From positions 1 through 6,088 of the forward strand of contig JADFWK010000056.1 in the NCBI GenBank assembly GCA_015223015.1: a DNA stretch of 6,088 nt, given 5' to 3'. Positions 1 to 5,759 of the stretch are shown one piece after another. How positions within the stretch are numbered: the stretch's first letter is position 1; the number at the start of each line of letters is the position of its first letter. Origin of the DNA: Pseudomonadota bacterium. Lineage in GTDB: Bacteria; Desulfobacterota; DSM-4660; Desulfatiglandales; B25-G16. The translations under genes and the position numbers were made by a program. Under the pieces are notes generated by a model that did no database searches, was not told where the DNA came from, and saw only the letters and a list, made by a program, of their open reading frames with translations.

Positions 1-125
1 AACCATTTTGAAACGACCCAGTAAGGGGCCATGTCACAGGGCATAACCAAAAAAAAGACACCCATACCCTGGACTTTGACGTTGCCCTGGTGAACTCAGC
101 GAACAAGTTGCCTTCTTGTACAGTA
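1..125. other. Unassigned moderate-GC block at the left edge
   Basis: No gene can be supported here. By hand count positions 1-120 are about 47% GC, against about 19% for 121-300, so the composition breaks sharply near 125. A plus-strand frame is open from 12 to a TAA at 132-134 (40 codons) but has no ATG or convincing start. Another plus-strand frame reads seven codons (ending ETTQ) to a TAA at 22-24, which could be the tail of a gene lying to the left. A minus-strand frame also stays open to the window edge, giving a Trp/Phe-rich, shadow-like translation. The block may be the end of an upstream gene or of a mobile element, but I recognise neither. Confidence 0.3.
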
Positions 126-178
126 ATTTTTTAAAATAGGCAATTCTAAAATAGTTACAGTTTTTTCTGGTTATTTCG

Positions 179-191
179 ATAAGATTCTTAT
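179..191. repeat. Palindrome ATAAGA-T-TCTTAT
   Basis: Two 6-bp arms around a single central base form a dyad of the size bound by small dimeric repressors. It sits inside the larger inverted repeat at 168-232 and upstream of the operon promoter. No binding protein is known; an XRE-type regulator is encoded at 361-564. Confidence 0.4.
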
Positions 192-200
192 GGGAATATT

Positions 201-212
201 ACAATATATTGT
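201..212. repeat. Perfect 12-bp palindrome ACAATATATTGT
   Basis: The sequence equals its own reverse complement. Its right part, ATATATTGT (204-212), recurs at 296-304 across the predicted -10 region of the operon promoter, so the palindrome may be the stronger of two related protein-binding sites. AT-rich context makes chance origin possible. Confidence 0.4.
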
Positions 213-220
213 GTCAAGAT
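204..220 (+). repeat. Direct repeat, upstream copy (17 nt)
   Basis: ATATATTGTGTCAAGAT matches ATATATTGTATTAAGAT at 296-312 in 15 of 17 positions. The two copies start 92 nt apart. This copy overlaps the palindrome at 201-212. The arrangement of one upstream copy and one copy on the promoter is what a looping repressor or a duplicated promoter element could look like; neither is proven. Confidence 0.5.
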
Positions 221-280
221 TAGAAATAACCACTATATGTATATAAATTGTGATAATTTTACTTAATTTATTAAAAATAC

Positions 281-309
281 TTGACAAATTAAAATATATA
301 TTGTATTAA
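281..309 (+). promoter_or_regulatory. Predicted sigma-70-type promoter for the XRE-pilMNOPQ operon
   Basis: A perfect -35 box TTGACA (281-286) is followed after 17 nt by TATTAA (304-309), which matches four of six consensus -10 bases. Transcription would start around 316, leaving a leader of about 45 nt before the GTG at 361. An alternative -10, TAAGAT at 307-312, has a less favourable 20-nt spacer. The flanks are very AT-rich, which also favours promoter function. No comparable promoter was noticed between the XRE gene and pilM, so this one probably serves the whole cluster. Confidence 0.6.
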
Positions 310-312
310 GAT
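296..312 (+). repeat. Direct repeat, promoter-overlapping copy (17 nt)
   Basis: ATATATTGTATTAAGAT is the second copy of the element at 204-220 (15/17 identical). It covers the end of the promoter spacer and the whole predicted -10 box. A protein bound here would block RNA polymerase, so it is a candidate operator for autorepression by the downstream XRE protein. Part of the match may simply be the -10 sequence itself. Confidence 0.45.
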
Positions 313-346
313 AAAAACTTTTCTTATTTTTTGATTAAATTTTGTT

Positions 347-351
347 GGAGG
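347..351 (+). promoter_or_regulatory. Ribosome binding site that fixes the XRE gene start
   Basis: GGAGG lies 9 nt upstream of the GTG at 361. It falls inside the longer reading that begins with TTG at 331, so the 10-residue extension from that TTG is unlikely to be translated. Confidence 0.75.
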
Positions 352-360
352 GAAAAGATA

Positions 361-564
361 GTGCCCCAGAATACGGTAAGGAAAATAAGAGAAGAGCTCT
401 TGCTCAGTAAGGCAGAGCTGGCTAGAAAGGCTAGTGTATCTCCACTCACCATCGACAGGATTGAAAAAGGTAAGGATTGTCGGATGGAGACAAAAAGAAA
501 AATCATTTTGGCCCTCGGCTACAAACTAAGCGACAAAGAGAAGATCTTTTCTAATGATACGTAA
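361..564 (+). CDS. Small XRE/Cro-type helix-turn-helix regulator
   Basis: This 67-residue protein is almost entirely one DNA-binding domain. The HTH is visible as helix KAELARKA (residues 17-24), a turn through SVSP, and recognition helix PLTIDRIEK (28-36), followed by the RMETKRKIILALG stretch (41-53) typical of the five-helix XRE fold. It has no effector, dimerisation or membrane segment beyond this. The GTG start at 361 is chosen because of the well-placed GGAGG and because the usual start of such proteins (PQNTVRKIREE) falls here. The gene lies 23 nt upstream of pilM in the same direction and probably shares its promoter. The likely role is transcriptional control of its own operon through the repeats at 168-312. 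That role is inferred from position only; it could equally act elsewhere in the genome. Confidence 0.85.
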   Translation: MPQNTVRKIREELLLSKAELARKASVSPLTIDRIEKGKDCRMETKRKIILALGYKLSDKEKIFSNDT

Positions 565-587
565 ATCTTCAAGGATTCGAGCCTAGC

Positions 588-1664
588 ATGCCCATACCAA
601 AGAAAAATCAAATAGTTGGGATTGATATCGGATCACATTCAATCAAGGTTGCCGAGATTGAGGATACTGCCAAGGGGATGATCCTCAAAAATTTCGGCAC
701 TATAGGGCTGCCGCAGGATGCTATACTGGAAGGCTCTATAAAGGAGATGGAGATAGTCTCTGCCGCCTTGGGAAACCTCCTCCAAAATCTAAAGATTAAA
801 AACAGAAATGTGGCCCTGTCTATCTCTGGCTATTCAGTTATAGTCAAAAAGATCACTATTCCTAGAAAACAAGAGAAAGACCTAGAAGAAAGCATCCAAG
901 GTGAAGCAGAACAATACATTCCTTTTGACATCAATGACGTCAATTTAGATTTCCAGGTCCTTTACTCAGGTGAAGAAGAGCCAGAAGAAGAGGGAAAGGA
1001 ATCGTATATGGATGTTCTCTTGGTAGCCGCAAAGAAGGATATTGTTGAAGAGTATATAAGCCTGCTTCACCTAACTGAACTCAATCCTGCGATTCTCGAT
1101 ATCGATGCCTTTGCACTCCAAAATGCCTTCGAAATCAGCGATCATGAACAATCTGGCTGCCATGCCCTGGTACATATCGGCGCTCAACACCTTACCATAA
1201 ACGTCGTTAAGGATGGCATTTCAATATTCACGAGAGACTCATCTTACGGGGGCTCCCAAATAACCAGTGAGATACAAAAAAAACTAAACATCTCCTATCA
1301 AGAGGCCGAAAGAATTAAACTAGGAGCCAAGCCTTTTGCAACGGAACAGAGATCTACTATAGAAGAGACATTTTCTGGAACTGTTACTAGGTGGGGTCAA
1401 GAGATAAAGAGGGCGCTTGATTTTGTTGCAACGACATTTACCGACATAAAGGTCGAAAATATCCTGCTGACCGGAGGTTCATCCCTGATTCCCGGATTCA
1501 GTAAATATCTCGGTTTGGAGACCGGCCTAAAAATAGAGACCCTCAATCCCTTTGCTAATATGGAAATAAGGGAAAAGTCATTCGACACAGGATACTTAAA
1601 CTATTCTGCTCCTATTGCTCCTATTGCAATAGGTCTCGCCTTAAGGAGTATAGGTGATCGATGA
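588..1664 (+). CDS. pilM: Type IV pilus assembly protein PilM (actin-like, cytoplasmic)
   Basis: PilM is an FtsA/actin-like nucleotide-binding protein on the cytoplasmic face of the inner membrane, where it binds the N-terminal peptide of PilN. The 358-residue length is normal for the family. The first phosphate motif is GIDIGSHSIKVAEI (11-24), the family-typical VIVKKITIP follows at 84-92, MDVLLVAAKKD at 141-151, and the adenosine motif LLTGGSSLIPGF is at 293-304. The second phosphate motif reads ALVHIGAQHLTINV (193-206), with His where many actin-fold proteins have Asp. The ATG at 588 is the only usable start after an in-frame TGA at 555-557. Its ribosome site (AAGGA, 571-575) is rather distant at 12 nt. 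The end overlaps pilN by ATGA, suggesting translational coupling and matched PilM:PilN synthesis. Confidence 0.96.
   Translation: MPIPKKNQIVGIDIGSHSIKVAEIEDTAKGMILKNFGTIGLPQDAILEGSIKEMEIVSAALGNLLQNLKIKNRNVALSISGYSVIVKKITIPRKQEKDLEESIQGEAEQYIPFDINDVNLDFQVLYSGEEEPEEEGKESYMDVLLVAAKKDIVEEYISLLHLTELNPAILDIDAFALQNAFEISDHEQSGCHALVHIGAQHLTINVVKDGISIFTRDSSYGGSQITSEIQKKLNISYQEAERIKLGAKPFATEQRSTIEETFSGTVTRWGQEIKRALDFVATTFTDIKVENILLTGGSSLIPGFSKYLGLETGLKIETLNPFANMEIREKSFDTGYLNYSAPIAPIAIGLALRSIGDR
1608..1633. repeat. 9-bp tandem duplication running into a 14-bp perfect palindrome
   Basis: GCTCCTATT occurs twice in tandem (1608-1616, 1617-1625) and encodes Ala-Pro-Ile twice near the PilM C-terminus. The second copy continues into CCTATTGCAATAGG (1620-1633), which is its own reverse complement. 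It lies 28 nt before the pilN start, so it could form a small hairpin close to the pilM-pilN translational coupling site. It may also be only a duplication neutral to the protein. Confidence 0.5.
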
Positions 1665-2251
1665 TCAGGATTAATCTCTTTCCATTCAGGGCTGCCAGGA
1701 TAAAGGAGAATATAAGACGACAGATCACGTATTACTTTGGCTCTGTTATCATTATCCTCCTGGCAATCACTTACTTCTATATGAATTTTAGCAAACAGGT
1801 AAACTCCCTGAGACACAAGATAGATGAGCAGCAGAAAGAACTGGACACTTACAAAGACACGAACACCAAAATAGGGAATCTCAAAAAGACCATCGCCGAC
1901 ATTGAGACTAAACTTAAGACAATAACAGAATTAGAAAAAATCAAGACCGGTCCAGTCAAACTTTTGGACGATATCGCCATGAGTGTCCCAAAAGATAAGC
2001 TCTGGCTTGCCAGCCTGAGAGAAAACAAGGGAACGCTTATGCTGGAGGGAACAGCAATGGATAACGAAACTGTTGCTGATTTTATGGATAGGTTGCAAAG
2101 CACACAGAGCATACAATCTGTTGAATTAGTAAGAACAAGGCAAAAAAAGATAGCGGGACTTGATCTCAGCCTTAAAGATTTTGCCCTCAAGTGTAAGACC
2201 TATGCATTTAAACAAAAGCAAGCCCCAGCAGCAAAGGGAAAGAAGAAATAA
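1661..2251 (+). CDS. pilN: Type IV pilus inner-membrane assembly protein PilN
   Basis: PilN is a bitopic inner-membrane protein that couples cytoplasmic PilM to the periplasmic PilO/PilP complex. The cytoplasmic N-terminus carries the PilM-docking motif INLFPFR (residues 4-10). A single membrane segment follows at about 22-42, then a periplasmic coiled coil with many Lys/Glu (about 44-95) and a small ferredoxin-like domain (about 100-182, including KDKLWLASLRENKG and the ELVRTRQK strand). The 196-residue length is usual for the family. The C-terminus is an unstructured basic tail ending in KGKKK, beyond the conserved fold. The ATG overlaps the pilM stop codon. An AAGGAG at 1643-1648 is 12 nt away, so initiation may depend on ribosomes finishing pilM. 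pilO starts 5 nt after the stop. Confidence 0.95.
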   Translation: MIRINLFPFRAARIKENIRRQITYYFGSVIIILLAITYFYMNFSKQVNSLRHKIDEQQKELDTYKDTNTKIGNLKKTIADIETKLKTITELEKIKTGPVKLLDDIAMSVPKDKLWLASLRENKGTLMLEGTAMDNETVADFMDRLQSTQSIQSVELVRTRQKKIAGLDLSLKDFALKCKTYAFKQKQAPAAKGKKK

Positions 2252-2254
2252 GGA
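2250..2254 (+). promoter_or_regulatory. Ribosome binding site questioning the pilO start
   Basis: AAGGA overlaps the pilN stop codon and lies only 2 nt before the ATG at 2257, but 8 nt before the in-frame GTG at 2263. The spacing favours the GTG, whereas codon preference and the MAVDL-type N-terminus favour the ATG. The two proteins would differ by only two residues. Confidence 0.4.
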
Positions 2255-2256
2255 CC

Positions 2257-2829
2257 ATGGCAGTGGATCTCAATACCTATTTCGACAAGATATCTAGGTT
2301 GAGGATGGCTCACAGAGTGCTCATCTTTGCGGGCACGGTTCTTGTCCTCATAGCTCTCTTTGTTTGGCTTATATACATGCCGAAAACAGCTGAAATAAAG
2401 TCGTTAACCACCCAACTGGATAAGCTAGAAAAACAGCTCAGGCTTGCCAAAGCACGGGCTAGGAATTTGGAAAAGCTTGAAAAGGAACTTGCTAAGGCCC
2501 AGGGAGATTTGCAATTCGCCCTCAGGCTCTTACCCACTACCAGTGAAATACCGAACCTCTTAAAGAGTATTACTAAACTCGGTAATGATTCTAACCTGGA
2601 ATTCCTCCTTTTCAGCCCCCAAAGAGAGGTTTCAAGGGAATATTTTATAGAAATACCGGTTAATATAGAGGTAAGGGGGGGCTACCACGACGTGGCTCTC
2701 TTTTTCGACAAGGTATCAAAATTGGATAGGATTGTTAACGTTGTCAATGTGAGCATGGTTCCGGTTCAAAGTACGAGCACCATGCTCAAGACTACCTGCA
2801 AATCGCTAACGTACCGGTTCAAGGAGTAG
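2257..2829 (+). CDS. pilO: Type IV pilus inner-membrane assembly protein PilO
   Basis: PilO is the partner of PilN, and the two form the periplasmic heterodimer of the alignment complex that holds PilP. After a short cytoplasmic segment there is one membrane helix (about residues 20-41), a long coiled coil (about 44-90, rich in Lys/Glu/Leu/Ala), and a C-terminal ferredoxin-like domain. Family-typical stretches are LPTTSEIPNLLKSI (92-105), the EYFIEIPVNIEVRGGYHDVA run around 128-147, and FFDKVSKLDRIVNVVNV (149-165). The length of 190 residues is normal. The start is given as the ATG, although a GTG two codons later has better ribosome-site spacing. It stands 5 nt after pilN and 12 nt before pilP, in a tightly packed operon. 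Confidence 0.95.
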   Translation: MAVDLNTYFDKISRLRMAHRVLIFAGTVLVLIALFVWLIYMPKTAEIKSLTTQLDKLEKQLRLAKARARNLEKLEKELAKAQGDLQFALRLLPTTSEIPNLLKSITKLGNDSNLEFLLFSPQREVSREYFIEIPVNIEVRGGYHDVALFFDKVSKLDRIVNVVNVSMVPVQSTSTMLKTTCKSLTYRFKE

Positions 2830-2841
2830 CAAAGGCTCAAA

Positions 2842-3420
2842 GTGGGCACGATAAAAAGAATTGGGACAATCACCTTGTTTTTGCTCATCGGCATCGGGGT
2901 TATTCCTCTTTTTCTAGGGATATCTTCTGCACAGACCGGGAAGAAGGCCATCTTGAAGATTCCAAAAGAAGAGGAAAAGCTGCCAAAGCCGTCTCAAAAA
3001 CCTTTAGAGGATAAGACTAAGGCTGCAAAGATTGAGCCCAAGGTTCAGAAGGAGAAGGAAGAAGCGCCCTATTTTTATGATCCGACGAATAAAGTAGACC
3101 CCTTCAAATCATTTATAACAGTAAGAGAGGAGTTAGAGGAAAGAGAGGCAAGAGCAAAACCGAGAACCTATCTTGAAACCCTTGACATTTCCCAGTTGAC
3201 AATCTCAGCCATAATATTAACGAGTGGCGGGAATTGGGCGCTTGTCCGGGATTCAAAGGGAGACGGTCATGTAATTAGGGTAGGAACCCCTATGGGAAAA
3301 AGGGGCGGACAAGTTACCGAGATCCTTGAGAAAAAGGTTGTTGTTAGGGAACACTATAAGGACATTAGAGGCCGCAAGACAGTTAGAGATCGTATTATAA
3401 GGCTGCCGTCACTGGAATAG
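2842..3420 (+). CDS. pilP: Type IV pilus assembly protein PilP (periplasmic linker)
   Basis: PilP connects the PilN/PilO inner-membrane complex with the N0 region of the secretin PilQ. The N-terminus has basic residues and a hydrophobic segment (about 9-26) ending in GISSA-QTG, which fits either a type I signal peptide cut near residue 30 or an uncleaved anchor. Residues 32-75 are a Lys/Glu/Pro-rich, presumably disordered linker of the kind that contacts PilNO. The conserved region begins with YFYDPTNKVDPFKSF (77-91), and the C-terminal beta-sandwich runs from LETLDISQLTISAII (111-125) to the end. The protein contains no cysteine, so it cannot be a lipoprotein like Neisseria PilP. The GTG start is preceded by AAAGG (2831-2835) at 6 nt and gives the charged start that a signal sequence needs. 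Confidence 0.92.
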   Translation: MGTIKRIGTITLFLLIGIGVIPLFLGISSAQTGKKAILKIPKEEEKLPKPSQKPLEDKTKAAKIEPKVQKEKEEAPYFYDPTNKVDPFKSFITVREELEEREARAKPRTYLETLDISQLTISAIILTSGGNWALVRDSKGDGHVIRVGTPMGKRGGQVTEILEKKVVVREHYKDIRGRKTVRDRIIRLPSLE

Positions 3421-3453
3421 GTTAAAAACAGAAAAAATGTAAGGAGACTTGGC

Positions 3454-5697
3454 ATGTTGGATACCAAATGCCTGAGAAGAGGAAATCTCATCCTTCTCTT
3501 GACAACCATAGGCTTACTCTGTGTTATCCTAAGTTGCGCCCGAACACCTACCACGAAAAAGGCACCGGGCCTTGCACCAGAAGGACATGCTCAGATCGAA
3601 TCAATCAAGGTTACTTCTCTGCCGTCTGAACAAGCCACAAGGGTTGCGATAACCAGCTCAAAAGCTGTTCCGTATACGACCTTTAAGCTCGTTCAACCGT
3701 TACGCATTATAGTAGATGTAACTGCACTACCAACTGAGGGATTGACTGGGCCAGATGTCAGCAAGGATGGAATCATAAAGGCCATCGCATTTGAGAGAAT
3801 GGACGATAAATCCCTGGTTACCAGGGTTACTGCCACCCTTTACGAGGATGTCGAATACAGCGTGCAGGAAAAGGATGGAATAATAGACATTTTACTTTCT
3901 CTGAAAAAACCTTATGAAACAGTAGGGCCACCAGTTGTGGCGAGCAAAGAGGAGGCAGTCGCACAAAAAGAACCCCGCTTGTTCTTTGCTCCGGGTAAAA
4001 CGAAACTGAATCAGATACTGGGAATTGATTTCTTTATGCTCCCTAAAAATAAATCAAGGGTTACTGTTACCACAAGAGAAAAGGCAGAATATGAGCTCAG
4101 CCGGAAAGACCCCCTTACCTTGCTCTTAGAAATAAAGGATGTCACGATCCGCCCTGAACTGACACGGTATATAGATTCTTCTCATTTTCGAGGGGTCGTC
4201 AACCGAATTACCCCCATTGTAAGGGTGCCGGACAGGAGCGTTGCGTTTGAGATACAGTTAAAAGAAATGGTCCCCTACCACCTGATGGGGACTGAGCAGG
4301 AAATCCGGTTGGACTTCAATACAACCTCTGTCAAACCCCCTGCCAAAACAATAACTACAGCCCGGCTGGCAAAGACAACTGTGGCGCCAGAGCAGATTCC
4401 GCGTGAGGTAGAACCTGCTGTTGGCCCGCCTCGCGCCCCTAAACCAAAAAAGTACAGAAAATATACCGGAGAAAGGATAACCCTTGATTTTGCCAACGCA
4501 GACATAAAGAACATCCTCAAATTAATAGGCGAGGTCAGCAAGCTGAATCTGGTGTGGGGGCCCGAGGTAAAGGGAACCGTATCAATGAGATTAAAGAATG
4601 TCCCCTGGGATCAGGCCCTGGACATCGTGCTCGAGTCCAACGACCTCGGCATGATTAGAGAGGGAAATATCATCTGGATAACCACCAAGGGGAAAATAAG
4701 GAATTTGGAGAAAGAAAAGCAGGAGAAACTCAAGGCACAACAGGAAACCATAAAGGCAACCAAGGCTGCGGAAGAGGAGATTAAAGCAGCAGAGCCACTG
4801 GTAACCGGTTATATAACGGTCAACTATGCAGATGTGGGAGCTATCAAAAAGCTCATAGATGAAAATGTAAAGGGACCGAGGGGCAAGATATCCGTTGATA
4901 CGAGAGGTAAGACCATAATTTTTACTGATATAGCGTCCAATATTGAAAACGCACGATCCCTGAAAAACAGGCAGGATACGCCGATCAAGCAGGTGATGAT
5001 TGAGGCCAGGGTTGTGGAGGCCAAAACCACGTTCTCGCGGGATCTTGGAGTCAACTGGAGTGGAACATACCAGAGTCCGTGGGGCGGAGGAGGACCTGGC
5101 AATAATTATTCCTACGATTTTGCCACAAATTTCAACCCCCTTTCTGGTAGCATGTTTGACATCGGTTTTACCAGTGCAACAATGATTCTGAATGCAAGGA
5201 TAACACTGGGTGAGACAGAGGGAAAGTTAAAGACCATTTCTGCGCCAAAGATTATCACTCAGGATAATCAGACGGCAACCATTAAACAAGGTACTACGCT
5301 CTATATCCCCTACACCGATATCGAAGGAAACAGAACAGCAAAAGAGGTTGATGCCACCTTAGAGCTGAACGTTACGCCCCAAATCACACCAAACGACATG
5401 GTTACGATGGACATCACGGTGAATGATGATTTCCCTGACTATGCCAACCGGGTGGGGGAATATGTGCCAATCATTACCAAAAGTGCCACGACAAAAATGA
5501 TGATTGCCAGTGGAGACACCGTAGTTATTGGCGGAATCTATAAAGAGTTCAAAGGCGTTAGCAATGAAGGCACACCATGGTTCAGGAAGATCCCTCTCCT
5601 TGGATGGTTTTTTGGGACAGAGAGCAAACTGGTTGAGAAGAGTGAACTGCTCATCTTCTTGACTCCGAGGGTAGTGCCTCTCGCCCCAACGAGCTAA
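3454..5697 (+). CDS. pilQ: Type IV pilus secretin PilQ, probable lipoprotein
   Basis: PilQ forms the outer-membrane ring through which the pilus is extruded. An AAGGAG (3441-3446) lies 7 nt before the ATG. The N-terminus has a hydrophobic segment ending in the lipobox-like ILSC (Cys28), followed by Ala-Arg, which suggests lipidation and outer-membrane sorting. Two peptidoglycan-binding AMIN domains follow (about 45-150 and 183-290), then a Pro/Thr-rich linker (291-337). The N0/STN domain is at about 339-412 (LDFANADIKNILKLIGE, NVPWDQALDIVL). A charged helical linker (413-447) leads to the N1 domain (450-508). The secretin core runs from QVMIEARVVEAKT (513-525) to the end and includes VVIGGIYKEFK, KIPLLGWFFG and ELLIFLTPRVV. 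The 747 residues fit a two-AMIN PilQ. The gene is last in the operon and is followed by the terminator at 5722-5759. Confidence 0.96.
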   Translation: MLDTKCLRRGNLILLLTTIGLLCVILSCARTPTTKKAPGLAPEGHAQIESIKVTSLPSEQATRVAITSSKAVPYTTFKLVQPLRIIVDVTALPTEGLTGPDVSKDGIIKAIAFERMDDKSLVTRVTATLYEDVEYSVQEKDGIIDILLSLKKPYETVGPPVVASKEEAVAQKEPRLFFAPGKTKLNQILGIDFFMLPKNKSRVTVTTREKAEYELSRKDPLTLLLEIKDVTIRPELTRYIDSSHFRGVVNRITPIVRVPDRSVAFEIQLKEMVPYHLMGTEQEIRLDFNTTSVKPPAKTITTARLAKTTVAPEQIPREVEPAVGPPRAPKPKKYRKYTGERITLDFANADIKNILKLIGEVSKLNLVWGPEVKGTVSMRLKNVPWDQALDIVLESNDLGMIREGNIIWITTKGKIRNLEKEKQEKLKAQQETIKATKAAEEEIKAAEPLVTGYITVNYADVGAIKKLIDENVKGPRGKISVDTRGKTIIFTDIASNIENARSLKNRQDTPIKQVMIEARVVEAKTTFSRDLGVNWSGTYQSPWGGGGPGNNYSYDFATNFNPLSGSMFDIGFTSATMILNARITLGETEGKLKTISAPKIITQDNQTATIKQGTTLYIPYTDIEGNRTAKEVDATLELNVTPQITPNDMVTMDITVNDDFPDYANRVGEYVPIITKSATTKMMIASGDTVVIGGIYKEFKGVSNEGTPWFRKIPLLGWFFGTESKLVEKSELLIFLTPRVVPLAPTS

Positions 5698-5721
5698 AGA
5701 CTGACATAACGCGCACAAGCC

Positions 5722-5759
5722 AAAAGGAGCGACTAGAGTGATTAGTCGCTCCTTTTTTT
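5722..5759 (+). terminator. Strong intrinsic terminator of the pil operon, possibly bidirectional
   Basis: AAAAGGAGCGACTA (5722-5735) pairs perfectly with TAGTCGCTCCTTTT (5743-5756) around a 7-nt loop, and a run of seven T residues covers 5753-5759. It begins 24 nt after the pilQ stop. Read on the minus strand the same hairpin is followed by only four U residues, which are part of the arm, so termination of the convergent HAD gene there would be weaker. One arm also encodes the last codons and stop of that gene. Confidence 0.92.

Larger units (their letters stand above)
168..232. repeat. Perfect 10-bp inverted repeat enclosing two shorter palindromes
   Basis: TGGTTATTTC at 168-177 is the exact reverse complement of GAAATAACCA at 223-232. 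The 45-nt interval contains the odd palindrome ATAAGA-T-TCTTAT (179-191) and the perfect 12-bp palindrome ACAATATATTGT (201-212). It lies about 50-115 nt upstream of the predicted promoter of the XRE-pil operon. In such AT-rich DNA short dyads arise easily, but a 10-bp arm pair containing GG and CC is less trivial. It could be a set of operator sites, a structured element, or the remains of a small mobile element. The observation is direct and the function is inference. Confidence 0.6.

Noticed and set aside
108..143. TTGCCT/AGGCAA inverted repeat around a T-rich stretch as a possible terminator
   Set aside because: Only six base pairs around a 24-nt loop, with no T-run after the second arm; too weak to call.
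132..154. TAAAATAG repeated at 132-139 and 147-154
   Set aside because: An eight-base AT-rich repeat is expected by chance in this composition; it is too short for a CRISPR or iteron claim.
331..360. TTG-initiated N-terminal extension of the XRE gene
   Set aside because: The extension covers the GGAGG ribosome site, starts close to the predicted transcription start and adds residues unlike the family; the GTG at 361 is better supported.
1849..2190. 113-residue minus-strand open frame inside pilN
   Set aside because: It lies wholly within the well-supported pilN gene and its hydrophobic Ser/Leu-rich translation is the complement of the coiled-coil codons.
4275..5185. Open frames of 61-92 codons on either strand within pilQ
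   Set aside because: They are shadows of pilQ, without ribosome sites or recognisable motifs.
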